A stretch of 64,000 nucleotides of DNA from Cardiocondyla obscurior (lineage: Eukaryota > Arthropoda > Insecta > Hymenoptera > Formicidae): contig NC_091879.1 in NCBI RefSeq assembly GCF_019399895.1, forward strand, positions 4,171,001 through 4,235,000. Direction: 5' to 3'. Both the position numbers and the translations under genes were made by a program. Below are positions 1 to 14,700 of the stretch, one piece after another. Numbering within the stretch: position 1 is the first letter of the stretch; each line of letters starts with the position of its first letter. The notes below the pieces were generated by a model. It was not told where the DNA came from, did no database searches, and saw only the letters and a list, made by a program, of their open reading frames with translations.

Positions 1-3000
1 ACTTCCATAAATTTACGAAACCGCGGTCTCAGGCTTCATTATTCTTCGACGTTTAGTTTTTAATTAAAAAAAAAAAAAGCAATTATACATATTTAACGAC
101 GACACTTCGCTGTCGTTAACGTCGACCGAAGTCGCGTTCCATTTGTTCGACGCGTTCATTACCGCGCCGGTTTTGCACGACGGGGCGAAAGATTTTCCCG
201 ATGCCGAAAATCGCGAGATGAAGGATGAGAGATTTCAACTTACGAGTCAACGAAGAAGGAGAACGAGGAGGAGGTGTTGAAGTAAACGACTGTGTTCCCC
301 TTGGAATTACTTGTGACGCTACACGCGACGCTCCACGTTGTGCTCCGACGTTCTTAGAGCCCGATCCTCGTCGTTACTGCGTCTACCAGTGAGTTTGTGA
401 GCGAGACACGCACGCGGCGCGCGCTTGACACAGGTGCGCTTCCACGAGGAGAGCGAGGTGGCCTGCTGTGCGAATACTCCTCGTCGCCGTGGTCGTCGTC
501 GTCGTTAAAACTGCCGCCTGGTAGCGTGAGAACGAAGCTCCGATTTTATCCGCGGTGCCATCAAATATTAACCGATTACGATTCCAAAGCGGCCACCGCC
601 GCGGATCCCTTCCGCGACTCGCCATATTGGTACCGCCGCTCCGCGAGACTTTGCATAACATCAAATCGCGGCTCAGGAAAAACTGCGACGGTCGAACGCG
701 AATGAAACGACGACGGCAGGATCTCTTTTTCCAGAAAACTAGTTAAGTAACCGCTCGGTGCGTTAAAAATTAGAAAGAGCTTTCGAGAAATTATCTATGT
801 ACTAAAATACGTTCCCCTTTATTCGGTCGAATCACTGTAAAATGTGACCAATGTTTCAGGAAAAGACAACCGTGTATTGAAAGGAGAAATTAAAAGAAAA
901 AGAAAAAAAAAAATATACTGGTGATATTCAAAAAGGAAATATTACAAAAAAAAAAGTCTTGGCACAAGGAACTTAAATATTTGAAATTAATGGAAAGAGC
1001 TTTATCTTTTGTACGGTACATTTCTTTACAGTTACCTTTTCTTTACCCTCGGTCCCAGGTTATTCTCGTGCCCCTTGACAAGGGACCTTTCCTTGCCTTG
1101 CCGTGTACAAGCTCATACCTATCATTTTTTATCATTTCGCCGGAGGAGGGGAACGGAGCCTGAAGGCGGAGGGTTGTTGTCACGGTAACAGAGCACACAC
1201 TAGAATACCGCTGATAAGACGGTCAGGTGAGACGTCGTTGTAACAAGACAATGATTCAGTAACAACTATTGTTCTACGTACATAATCGAGATTCGTTGAA
1301 TTCAACGTAAAATGCGCAAAGACATATTTTAAGAATATTATTTCAAAGTTATTTGATTAACGAGATTCCCTGTACTTATAAAAAAAATTCTTATTAATTA
1401 ATTAAAATTTATTAGTATTCGTAGAAATGCATGTTGAATCGGAAGTACGAGTTTTAATTTTGTAAGTTGAATAGCGCCTGACTTTGTAATATAAGTAGCA
1501 GCTGATTACTCTCTCAAGTCTTTATAAATCACGATATGAACTACGTCACTGCGTGCAGAGGCATATGAGGCTACAAAGATTAGCCCAGACATTGCATTAT
1601 CACCCAAAACACACAAGGATAAACTTTCGGTCGTTCACTGACTCCTCGCTTTTCGTCAACCGATGTTTTGATGAACGTTATAGAGAAATCTTGTTAAACG
1701 CTTTGCGTACAATGTAATTTAAATAGCTCATTCAATAATTAAAAAAGCGGATTATTATTTTAAACGACGCACCAAATGCTATTTTTTAAATAAAAAGCTC
1801 GAATAAAATTGCTATCGTGCGGCATAAATATAAATTATTTAATTTCATAAATCATTAAAACTAAATTCTAATGGCCTTAAAAAAAAAAAGAAAAAAAAAG
1901 AAACTTTAAAATATCCTATTTTTATTTAGAAATACACAACATTTTGAAAATATATTTAACATATTGATACAGCTAGCTAACAAAACTCAACTCGGTTTAT
2001 TATAAAAGGGAGAAAATGCGTGAATTTTCGCACACATTTATTCGCAGAACCGTCAAATATATTTATTCATATAATATACACCGTTAATGCTATATGCTTA
2101 TCATTTAGTTGTATTATGTTACATTATCTTTATCATTTTTATCGCGCAATATATTTCATTGTATATCGAAAATATTACATAACCACTATTAAAAAGGATA
2201 TTAGAATATCCTTATATTTTTATGTAAATTTACGCTAAAATATAAAGTCACTTATATTTAATCTTACATACGAAAATTCCCCTATATATATACATGTATA
2301 TATACGTACGCATATATGCATATATATATGTACAGATACAATATCATTCGTAATTTGGTATTATCTTAAATGTCAACATAAAATTCATCAAAGCGTTCTT
2401 TGGTAAAAAAAAAAAAAAAAAATTGAATAAAATAAGCAAAGAAATTTATTTTCTACTTGGGTTTCTTTCTTTTTTTTTTTTTTTTAAAGAGGCACTTCGT
2501 GTTCCTCTAAAAAGTTTTCTTCTAAAAAAACAAACAAACAAAATATCTGAAAAATTCTAGTTTTAAAACATTCTAAAATTCTTATTTACAACAGCACTGT
2601 TTTTCATATTTTCACATATTTGTAAAAGGTATATAACTTTCAATTCTGCATATCACAATGCGCGTAGGAAAAAAAAAATTGCGAGCGTCGTTAATTCGTC
2701 CCGCTGATTAAAGGAATTGAAAGCAGCAGTTAAATCAAAGTTATTAATTTTTCTGAAACACGCGGGCACTTCGTTACTAAGTTTCCGTTTGTTGTCTGTC
2801 TTAACGAGCTTCTAATTTTCCTGGAGTACATTCAGCATAACGCGGCGATCATAGCGCAATGAGACACGGGCTGTTCGAGCGAGCGAAGATCCGAGCTCGA
2901 TCCCGGTCGAGAATCGGCTACTTTTCGATCGCTACTTCTCGGACAGAAATTTTAATCCGAAGGTATCATTAGGCCGTATGAGATATTGATCCTTTCCAGT

Positions 3001-3131
3001 CCTCTTTGGATTCGTGCGACAGACTGACTCCCCCGTCCATCGAAAAGTAATCTTATCGCGAATACTCAATTATTTAGTAGTTGAGCAGGCCAGCGTCTGT
3101 TGCGCCGATAGAAAAATTTAGAATAGCGCGC
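1..3131. other. Region downstream of the GATA factor gene
   Basis: Holds the unmapped 3' UTR of the minus-strand GATA factor near 3131 and intergenic sequence beyond. Positions 1-720 are CpG-rich with several overlapping open frames on both strands but no recognisable protein. Positions 1300-2700 are very AT-rich, with poly-A/T runs and an alternating AT/ATGT stretch at 2281-2335. No other gene could be supported. Confidence 0.5.
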
Positions 3132-3511
3132 TTAAGATGATATCGACACTACCGTGGACCTCTCGAGGTGACCATTGTCTAGTATAATTTTGGATCCGGC
3201 TGGACTGTTCGATGGACTACCTAGGGTAACGATATGTGGCGAGGTGAGCTGGTGGTGGTCAGGCGATTGGCCGGCCGAGACCATTCCGGGCGAGCGCGTG
3301 CAAGGCGGAGACGGGCATTCGATTTTTGGCGAATGGGTTTCCAATAGTTGCTGCTGCTGTTGCTGCTGCTGCTGCGAAGTAATTAAATCGTAATACACGG
3401 GTCGATAGGTCACGTATCCTCTCGCGGAATGGACGCTGTAGGTACTGCCCGGATATGACGCTTGAGACACGTCGCTGCGCATTCTTACGTTGCCATAAGG
3501 GTGTAAAAGAT
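3132..3511 (-). CDS. GATAe: GATA factor exon 8: C-terminal region and stop
   Basis: Enters in phase 1 after TTTTTCAG and codes DLLHPYGNVRMRSDVSQASY, a Tyr/Val segment YVTYRPVYYDLITS, a nine-residue glutamine run (3346-3375), then Ser/Pro-rich sequence and the end SIISS-like tail VVSISS before TAA at 3132-3134. No domain is visible. The terminal region is probably a weak activation or stability region. Confidence 0.85.
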
Positions 3512-4128
3512 CTGAAAAATCAACATAAAAATTATATTTTTATAAATCAAATTTGAATCCGACGCTTAGAGTAATATAATGATAAAAGCGAGTGCATTTA
3601 TTCGATTGATTAGACTCGATAAATAATTCGCGAAACGTTGTAAGGAGAAATTAAATTTAACTAACGGGGAAACCGTGCAAAATTAAAATGTTTTAATAAT
3701 AAGATTTATTAGATATTTTTACATACCTGGTTCAAGCTTAAAGCTATTGTTATTATTGTTGTTACTGGTATTGTTGTTGTTGTTGTTGGTATTATTATTA
3801 TTGTTGTTTGTGCACTGAGCGACGTTGCCCGAAAGGGGTGTATCGCTGCTCTTCATTCCACCCTTAGGCTTCCGCTTCCGGGTTTGAATACTATCTTTCT
3901 TCATAGTCGACGGCCTGTTGATACCGTGTAGCTTGTAGTAAAGGCCGCAGGCGTTGCACACAGGTTCGCCGTGCGAATTTCGACGCCACAGGGATGTCAT
4001 CGTCGTCTCGCAATTGCTGCAAGCGAGACCAAGGCGTCTCGTGGCAGACTAGGGACATAAAATAATTATTACACGCTACCGCCTTGAGCAACAAAATATT
4101 TTAGAATGATTTCGCAACCGAGAGAGAA

Positions 4129-4161
<33 letters not shown>

Positions 4162-7100
4162 GAGAAAGAAAAAAAAAAGTCTGATGAAGGCATAGCGTTT
4201 AAACTGTGCCACTCTAAGAAGCAAACTCGTGCCGGAAGAAACTAGCGTGGCAATGCGAGAGAGTAACGTCGGAAAATAAATTTTGAACACTCGAATGTTT
4301 AAATAGAAAGCTCGGACGATCGATCACTTTTTTTTTTTTTCCTATAAATATTATAAATTTAAAGAGCTCCGACGCAAGCTCGGAAATAGGATCAGACTTC
4401 GGATTACCGTGATTAGAAAGCTTTCTGTGTGCAAGGTACCGTAGAGACCGCGGAGCAGAAAAGCCGAGCCACCCTCGGTCACGAAGATCACGTGAGCCTG
4501 GAAAAACTCAACAGACACAAAGAATCATTCCGTGTGGTCGGAAATTGGCAAGCGGCCACGGTGATTGCGAGGCATACTTTACAACAGGCTGCACGTGATT
4601 TCGGGAAGGAAAGTGCTCGTACCGTGGGTATAGTGGCACCTCGGGGCTACGACTCGAATGTTTTTTCTTTTTTTTTTTTTTTCTCTATTTGAAATGCGCC
4701 ACCGGCGACGAGAACGGTAGAGACCTGCCTTCGATAATCAACGGTTTCGTATAATGATGAGTGAGCGAAGAAAGCGTGATATGTCAATGCGATAGAAACG
4801 TTACGGGGAAACTTGGAGCAGGAAAAAAAAATTATTTTTTCCAACATTTTAATCACAATTGCACATAGTTACTTTTTTTTTTTTTTTTTTTTTTTTTTAT
4901 CATGGCGTGACATAGATTTTCTGATCAAGTCTCGACTCAGTTGCCTACGTACTTCTTTCTGTTTTGCGTTATTCGATTATAAAACGAAATTACGTAACAG
5001 TCTTAGATGTCAAATGTATGTTACAAGCTTTACTTATGGTAACGGAATCAACGACAAGCTAAAATAATATACATAAGAGTAATGAAATGATTGGGACGAG
5101 GTACGGTGATGAAAAGAAGCCGGAGGGACGTCGGGCGTAGGGTGCTTGTTACTTTATTATCAGAAAGAACGTTATCAATGAAAGTAAAGGGAAAACAGAC
5201 AAAGAGAAAAAGAGAGAGACAGAGAGAGTGCTGATTTGGGAGGATGACACCTACCAAACGACGGCTCGATTTCTCCTCCCCGAGGGCGCGACGGGCGCCA
5301 CTATACCCACAGAAGTCTTTGTAGAAATTGCCCTGGTCCGCCACTGAAACAGACATGAGGCCATACGTTAAGGGTAGTTTTTTTTTTTTTTTTTTCTTTT
5401 ATTTCTCTCCTGCGTGTATTAGGTACACACACGACGGTGCATTGAACCTCGCAAAGAGCGAGTCTAACATCGCGAGATGTTTCATTTTGCTGTGTCCGAA
5501 GACGGGGATGGTTGCTACGCATCCCTCGGATATATTAAAAAAAAAAGGGGGGGCAGAACGTCACGGGCGAATTTCCACATAGGCTCCTGGACAGTGACGA
5601 GAACGAGCGAGAAAGGACTCTAACTCGCTCTCTCTCTCTTTCTGTCTGTTTCTCTCATGTTCCTCTCGAGTATGTAGTTTGCGGCTAGTTCGGTTTGTGC
5701 TTTGCAAAATATCGTTTTCATCAGACACGTCTACAGTTCTACGTGTCGTTTAAAGACTCCGATGGTTTCCGTTTCGTTCGGAACCAATTTTGCTTGAGCA
5801 ACAGCGACGAAAGTTAAGCAACGAGACGTAAAATAGAAACGGTCTGACGAAGCGGATTTAACGCACAGCCTTTGAGTATTGCGAACGACTTTGCTAGACC
5901 GCTCCCTCACGGTTGCCGTCACCGTGGAAGCCTTCCTTACCAGGCGACGTGGTTGTTTAACTAATGGACGATTCATGCCGTTCATCTTATGGTAGAGACC
6001 GCATGCGTTGCAGAGGTAATGTCCAGTACCGTCTCTACGCCATAGAGGTGTGGAAATCGCGCCGCAGTTCACGCACTCGCGGCCCTCCGTAAAGTACTCC
6101 GCTTCGATGTTGTGCACTGTATTTCATTCACACTTGGGTTTCTCAGAAGGATCAAATAGGCGCGGACGCAGCACGTGACAAATAGGCACGTGTGCGTGAC
6201 ACAATTTACATCATTTTCTTTCTTTTTTTTTTTTTCAATTATTATTTCTTTTTCTTTATTAATTTAATTAAATTTCGAAAAAAGGAAATAATAAATGTAG
6301 ATAGTAATAACGATGCAGTACTTGCGATTTCTTGCAATTTTATCATTTTTTTTTCTTTTTTAATAATATCTAATAAATACCGCGTTAGCAAGTATCTGGA
6401 ATATAAATGTACAATTAGAAAAGCAGGCAGGCGCAATGTGCGAAATTTCTTTTCTTTCCGTTGCAAAGATAAAACTGCATAATCTCCGCGCGCGTTTTCG
6501 CGGTTTATAAAATGACGTTCAAAGCGGTGCGTTGTGCGACCAGGTAAAAGGAAAAGAAAAGAAAAAAAAAAAAAGAAAAACAGAAAACTATACACGTGTC
6601 TCTGACGGGAGTGACCATATCTGCAGTGGCCTCTTTTTACGTGACCACTCAGAAACAATTGTTTCGTTAGCTCGCAACACTCCCCCACTTCCATTACGTG
6701 ACTATGAATATGCATAGTTTCTTAGACCGCGGCATAGAAAATAAACTGTTCCAAAACATATAAATTTATTAATAGAATGTGAAAAAAAAAATATATATAT
6801 AATTTTTCCTCTTTCTCTCTCTTCAGATTAATTAATTATTACAAATTTCAAACAATTTCGCAGAGAAATTTTAATAAATAAATTTAAGTATTTAATAAGT
6901 AAATAATTTATACTTTGAATAGCAATTTTCTATTTAAAACTAAACCATTAAGAATTTTATATCAGAATATCAAGAGTAAGTAGAGTATATCGGTATATTA
7001 AGAATAATTAGAATATTAAGAGTAAAAATTACAACGGAAAATGCAACGGAATGACGAGTATTTAATGAAGAAAAAGGAAGGATGCAGGAAGCGTAGAAGT

Positions 7101-10100
7101 GACGAAGCAAGGATGGAAACGGACATGGCATTATCAGAGTTTCCGGCGTTCGCTGATAACGACGCCGGCCAACCTAGCAGCCACGTGCTTATGTTTCACG
7201 TTAAAAAACGCGTCGTTCGTGCGTACAGAACTGTAATTATAAGGTCCAATTATTAGTTAAAATTATTGCCGTACGATGAAAAGTCGACGGGCGCGATTGC
7301 CGGTCAGAAATTACTTGAACCTTCGCTGAAAGGTATTCGTCGGAATTATGATACGCGTAAATCGCGCCTATGCCTTTCAGCGAGAGTTGGGTGAACGCGT
7401 CACTTGACGACGAAGAAAAATAAGAGAATTTGTCTCGAGTTACTCGGCGAAGAAAAAAACAGGAAAAAAAAAGAAGGAAAAAATTTAAAAAAAAAACGAA
7501 GGAAAGCGAAACGGCGAAGAAGAGAACGAAGAGGTCGGCGTACGCGAGTAGCACATCCGGCAGAAACGCGACTGGGAAGCAATCGGATATTGTATGTAGG
7601 TAAGCAAGAAGCTGCTGATGCCCGTGCGAGTCCTACGAACTCTTTCAGGGCGCATCGCACACGCGCGTGGATTGAGTTGCGTTTTTACGCTTTCACGTCA
7701 CCACCTTGACCCATAAATAGCTAGATATTAATTCGCGAGGAGGAACCCGAAAGGGCGAAGCGGCACGAGATAACGCCGTCCCCTTCCGCAGTTTGAACCG
7801 TAATTACATGTACGCGTACGCGAATTAGACTGTTTAATATCGTTGCGAATACCACGAGGTCTCTCGTCCACTTACATGTACACCCGTATATTAACGAAGC
7901 GCCGATCCATTTGTTTTCCCTACGCGTCATATCGTGTTTCTAAATCAAATCAAAATTAAGATCAAGATATCGTGTTGCTCGAATTGTTTCATCGCGCGCC
8001 CATAGCGCGGCACGCAGTTCTCGAAGTAGAGAAGGCGTCCGTAACTAGATATGAAAGGACACCGGGGAGGGGGCGGACAGGGAGTACCAAGGAATTAAAA
8101 TGCAGGCATTGAGTTACTGGACCGACGTGGGAGCAAAGAGGTCAGAGGACAGGAGAATCTTCTCGAGATTATAGCGGTAGAATCAGAATGGAAAGCAACC
8201 GGATATTATGTAAGCAAGAAGTAGCTGACGTAGCCGGGTATCCTGTACGTAGTCCTCGCTATGATCCAAATACATATGGGGATTCACGTTGCACTTTCGC
8301 ACCCGAACGGCGCCGCCGTTGCATTCCGACCTTCCTGACACCCTAGCCTCGAGCACGTATCGTGAGACAGAGAAACTGCGAATCGTGACAACGATATAAA
8401 AAAAAAAAAAAAAAAAAATAGAAAGAAATATATATATATATATAAAAAGGGCACTAAACAGAAAAAAAAATAAAAGTCGCAACGTATTTTTATGTCGCAG
8501 ATTAAACAACAAATCGCCGCAGCACACGTTATTCCTCGCGGCATTCCGGCGGACTTAATTTCACAGTTAGACGATTATACCTCGACGCGATAATAACTGC
8601 GTTATCGTCGCATTAACATTCTTGTTCACCTGTGCTTTTGTTTCCTTCGCTCTACTCTAATCTGCCCTCGCCTTTGCGACATATTATTTCATACGGAAAG
8701 GCTCAATCGGTTCTCGTTCGCGCCGAATGCGCAAGAGTTCCATGCAGTTGTCGTTTACTCACTCTTCTCTTCTATCCCCTTTAGTCTTATTATTAAATAA
8801 TTAAAAGTAAATTTAAAAAAAGTTAAAAGATAAAAAATGTTAATTATAACTTCTTCTTTTTTTTTTAAGTAAAATACGATTCATTTATAAAAATAGAAAT
8901 AATAAAAAGCGAGTCGCGCGTTCTAGTCTAAAAGAAAAAAATTTTCGGACCGGCTGGATTAATTTAGGGACGGCCACGTGCACGGTCCTTCATGATGATG
9001 CACGACTCTTGCGGGGCTCTTGCATCGACGTATACGAAAGTACACCGAGAGAAATAGTTCTGCGGGCGGGAGGGGGATAGGTGTCTGGCACGGTTAAACT
9101 TAAATCGCAGCCAGCATGGACTCGCGGATGAAACACTCGAGGTCGCGGTATGTTAAAAGGAAAAGAAGCGTCCCTCTCGTTGCCGGCCTGCTACAACGAA
9201 GTCCGGATGGTGCGGCATGTGTAACCGCAGGCTGTAGTTCCTGAAGAACCACTTAAACTCCTCCGACTCTCCCTCTCCGATCAATGCAACCCTCGGAAAC
9301 GCATCTTTTTTTTTTTTTTGCCCCCATTGCTATTCGCTCGGCGCAGTTTACGTCGTTAATTACTTCGTTTTTCATTACGTGCATCGTTGATACCCGAAAA
9401 TTACGTTGCAGATAAAAACCGGCGGTTTAAAAAATCGAAACAAAAATAATAAATCGGAGCGCGAGAAAAAGAATCGGAAAGTCGTGCGACGTGATTAAAG
9501 AGTGAACGTTCAATTCGAATAACTTTTTTTTTTCGCAATATACAAAAATAATTTGAAACGTCCGAAGAATTTCTTCGAGATCTTCAACGAAAAAAAAAGA
9601 AAGAGACAAAAAACTCAAAGTTAATTAAAAAAAATTTTTTTTCTTTTTTAATTAGTAAAGACACATGTGAAAAAAATATTTCAACGGCGACGATTAAAAA
9701 TTCGACAAGATATTTTCAACATTAACTCGATGCTTTTTCAGCGTGACTTTCATGTCAGACGGATAAAGAGGTCCGGTCGACCTCCGTGAACTTTGAGGAG
9801 GCACATTTATCTCGGCGTCATTATTAGTATCTAAAATAAATGATCGAGACGCGTTGGTTTAACGTTCAATGTACCCGTCGAACGTTATCACTCGAGCGGG
9901 TCTTAATTATTGCCGAAAACGGATGAAGAAAGAAAGAGAGAAGTTGGAGGGGACGCGAGAGGTAGAGCGCATCGTAAGTAACAAGCTGCGTGCAATGTCG
10001 ACCTCAGTCGTGAACTCGCGCTTGCATAAGACCCAAAATTAATTGCAGACGACACCAAGGAGGTATTTAAAAAGAAAAAAGGGAAAAAAAAAGAAGCGCC

Positions 10101-11717
10101 TTGCGTCTTAATCAAACTTATCGAGTTTATCTTTGACACGACATGCCTCGCGAACGTGATATTACATTGCCATAAATTTCCGATTGATCCAAGAACATTG
10201 TAATTTCAATGTATATCAGATTGCCAGAGTAATCTCTCCAGCTTGCACTACTTTGCTGGGTATCTCGTAATAGCGTTCCTCAAAAGTAACCGTGCACCGA
10301 TCATTTTCTCGAATTTATTCGCGGAGCTTGCTTTATTTTACGCACATTTTATAAGGCGTCAGTTAAATAAAGACTTTTTTTTTTTTTAATTTAAAGAATT
10401 AATTAAAGAGTTGAAATTTGTTTTATTAGAAGATTCGATTACTTTGTAAAACATGGATATCTCGCAATTAGAAACGCGTTGCTTTTATTGTAAAGTCGGA
10501 GAATAAATTTGACCGCGCGTCGCCGACATCACTATTCGATTAGATACCTGAAAGCGTCGACACCTGAAAATATGGCGAAATTATCGGAAGCCGACACGCG
10601 TCAGTCAGATACAGCCCTATCATTACCTCAGTATCGCACGTAGACACAGCTAGATTAGACCTACGCGTTCCCGCAGCCTAGGTCACGGTCATATCAATGT
10701 CTCTTTCGATAGCCGTTGGCGATTTTATGTTGCGGAAACAGGTGCCGCAGATCGTTGACGAGTCTTTCACTGCAATCGCGAAGCCCGAAATCGTAGACGA
10801 TAAAGAACTTTGGAATTTCAACAATTTTTACGAGATAAAAAAGTACATCGCGATGCAAATGAATCACTTAGCCTTAGAAAAAAGAAAAATTTTTTTAATA
10901 ATATATTCTCTGAAAAGAATTTTCTATACCAGTTTTTAAAATAATAACTGAATTAATCTTAACTTAACTCAAGGATAAAAGTTTCAAACATAAATTATTT
11001 TAGAGAACCGCGAAGCTCTCGCGGAGCAGAGAAAAAAAAGGTTGCTTATTATTTTTAAAAGCGCGAGTAAAATTAGCAAAATCGCAAAGAACAAAATGTA
11101 TATGACCGATTGCGGATTGGAAAAGAGTTCATTGGTATTTATTAGTTAATCTGCTCCCGACAGGCTAACAAAACACAACAAAACCGCGAATCCGTATCGC
11201 GGATTCTCGTTTACAAAGTCGACATGTCAGTGGTCAGCAGCCAGTGACCCGTGCGGGCGATAAATTTTCAGACCGCCCCGATAACGATGGAAATTCGTAA
11301 GATACGCACCACCTATCCAATTGATCATCCATTGAACGTTCATTTCACGTGGCTCATAAATAGTTGCGCCAGGCTAAAAAAAAAAGTCGCACGAGAAATA
11401 TTGTCCCCGGGGAATGCTGTGTCAAGTAAGAGGACACACGATATTCGAGGAAACACGATATTCGAGTGGTCTGCCGGAGCAGCTCTAATTTAGTACCGTG
11501 AACGAATTAGTCACAACTATGTGATTATCCCATGCCACCCGCGGTCGAGCCGGTCTCGCCTCCGTACCGAAATCTCCACGGCCGGGAACGGAACGTTGAA
11601 TCCTTTTCCTTGTTATTTATGACAATTGTAACGCGATCGTCGCGAGAGCTTGAATTACCGCCGAATCATCATTCGCGCGGAAACAGTACCTCGCTGACCG
11701 GAATTGCGTGTATCGTA

Positions 11718-11756
<39 letters not shown>

Positions 11757-14700
11757 GTGAAATATTTTCAATGAGAGTTGGAATATCGACGTGACGTAAT
11801 ACAATAAATATCTATGACTACGAAAAGACGGCTTCTCCTTCGTGTCTCCGCGGACAGAGAAACGTAATAACGATAAAAAAATTTTAAAGAATTACACGCC
11901 TTATTTTTTTTTTCTTTTTTTTTTTCCTCGTTGATCACGCGACTCTCGAACGAGGCGGATTTAAATGGCGCGTTTGCGTCGGGCGCGGAATTTGATAAGA
12001 GCCCGAAGGAGCGTGCATGCCTATACGTGCAATACGCCCACCGATCACGGTTGACGATATCCATGCTGTACGTCGATGCAGCGCGGGATACCACCTCGCG
12101 TCGTTTAGCGCCGGCGCTTATTTATTCCCGCACCGTCGCAGATGCGTGCGCGAGAAAAACGCGTCGCCGTCAAAGGACACCGCCCACTTCAGGAACGCGT
12201 GATAGGGCGCGCCGACGTATACGACCGCAGGAGGCTCTGGAATCTTTTCGAACGAGGGTTGCTTATACGGATCGGTTACTTCCAGCTCTCCCTGCGTCGC
12301 TCTGCACTTTGCGGTTTCGTATTTCGAACCGCGAGGGAATCGTTCGGAGAATATGTCGGATTTAGAAAAGCAAAGAGAAAGAAAAAAGAAAAAAAAAAAA
12401 GAACTGCTGTATAAAAATGTCCCGCAAAGATTCAAACGTATTACTGGAAATTGTTATTGGAACGTGAAAAAAATTATAAAACACGTACGGTTGAAAGTCG
12501 CGATAATTAATAAGCTATGCGGAATATTTCTCATTATATTCCGCGAATCAATGAAAAATCACCGACGCACGTTCACGTTATCTTATGACGATACTCGGGT
12601 CGATTCTTGCAATTTCATTGCTGAAGACAAACCTTGCGATTTGATAACCTAAATTGTGAGAATGCTCGACGATCGCCGCTAATATCGTGGCATGACAAGT
12701 TTCAGAAGCTGCGTAAGCGGATTTAATTTCGAGAGATAAGCGAATATAATCTCGCCGGGTTTGAGAAAGATCTCGCGTGACTTTTTGCAGTTGTATCGTT
12801 ACAACGAAAAGAATGGGCTTATTAAATTATGGTTATAATATTCTGCCTGCTGTCGATTAATCGTTAACATTTTTTTTTCAACGCCACATCGTCACATCTT
12901 TTAATTCCGTTTGCAAAAAACAATTTTCTTTTTTCTTTCACCAAATTATTAATTCAATTAAAAACAAAATTATTATTCGTAAAAAAGAAAATATAGATAT
13001 AGCAATTATTACTTGATATTAATTTTTTTTTATGCGTAAAAATAGTATTCAAAGACTTTCTCCTAATTTTAGTCCATTATTAATTCAGTCCGGTTACATT
13101 TAACGATAAAAGCTATAGTATTATTAGCTTCCGTTTGGTTAATACAAAAAAGAAATATTTTACTTACTTGCTGTCAAACTCGCCGCGGCGCTAATTTGCG
13201 TCGGTGCTGTTCCCGGATTAACAGTTTGTCGCCTGGACGGCGTCCCGTATTGCGTCGTCAACGTTTCGGCTGGCGATGCGTACGTCCAAGATGTTGCATC
13301 CACAGCGGCTGCGGTTTCCGTTGTGTTTTGTTGAGAGGACGAGTAAGGAGGACTATAACCGCGGAAGCTCGTTCGAGTACCGAACGGTTGCGAAAACGCC
13401 GGTAAAGATTGGTGGGAGACCGTACCCGTAGATTTACTACCGTAATCCTCCGGAATGGACAGCGTATTCAAACCTGTAACTGTTGAGGTAACAAAGCGCG
13501 TCGTGTAAAAAAAAAAAAAGAAGAAGAAATTTTCATAACTTACGAATTCTATCTTTTGCAACAATGAGCGGCTTTTACCCCAAAATCGATTTAAAAGATC
13601 TGTTCTTCTCGACAATAACAGTCAAACGAAGTACATTACCCGCCTCTTTCAGAACTGAGGCGCTTACCTTTGTGCCCGCTTCTCGCAAAGCGTTAAAATA
13701 ATTGTTGCCGAATCAGCGTAAAGTTATTACAAAGAGATTTTAAATAATTATTTAGAATTATGATTAATGGAACGATGACAATTTAGTAAAAGCGACTTGT
13801 TCAATGCAGAGGAGATTAATAAAGATTAGCCGGTTTAAGCAACGCGAATGTCGTCAATTCAGGTAGTCGTCTTCAGGTAGTCGATACCTACCTGGAGCGT
13901 TCCACAGTTGTGGAGATGACGGCAATTCCGTAGGGCTGTTCGTCATGTAAGGGAGAGTGTAGGTCCCTCCCGTTCCAGCCACGGTGCCCATCGTGTTATT
14001 TATCGGCCGATACAACGACGAACTGTAACAGCAAAGTCTGTAATTACAAAGCGCGAAAGACAATTCATATTAATTTTTTTTTTTTTTTAATTATTTTATT
14101 ACATTATATATATCTTTTTTTTTTTAATTGTTTAATAAGTTCTAGTCTTTTGATAATACTAAATAAAAATATTCGATTAGTTTGTCCGGTTTAATTAAAC
14201 GCTCGTATTAAATATTAAAGCATAAGAAGACCGAAGTTAATTAAATGTCCGTAGAGACACCAATAGCAATGAGAAAATTAAATAAACAGTGCCAATTGCG
14301 GATCACATTTCGTATTTTGCAATCAGATCACGTTTCGCGAATAAATACGCCCCTACCCGTGGGATTTGCGGATCGCGAAGCGACGGAGTATCTCGCGAAT
14401 CGATCGCTCGAGTTAATCGCTCAATTCGAATTCCCTGAAGAATTATCTTCACTTTTTTTCTCGTAGTTTATTCGTAAATGCAAGCGTTTTCCTACTTAGT
14501 TTGTAGGCACATGTTCGGAACTTTGTCACGTTATTATATTACTTTAAAAAAAAAATTCTTTTTTTTTAAAAAAAAAAGAAGGAAAACAAAATCGCTGTTC
14601 CGTGTGAGAAACGCCGGAAGGTAACCGTCGCGGGAGAGCGGAAGCCGTGGTTTGGTCGAATGCGGGCGCAAACGCGGGCGCGTGCCTTACAAACGGAAGA

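Noticed and set aside
3346..3376. Plus-strand poly-cysteine frame
   Set aside because: Antisense shadow of the polyglutamine run in GATA exon 8; the same applies at 24705-24753.
5731..5940. Continuation of the N-finger exon
   Set aside because: Read-through past donor CTG|GTAAGG; the C-finger exon joins in phase at 4048.
10697..10939. 80-codon ATG frame in a GATA intron
   Set aside because: Has a true ATG but no recognisable motif, and its second half is lysine/isoleucine-rich as in AT-rich non-coding DNA.
12017..12435. Overlapping frames of 61-144 codons
   Set aside because: GC-rich stop-poor patch with no recognisable domain and contradictory overlapping frames on both strands.
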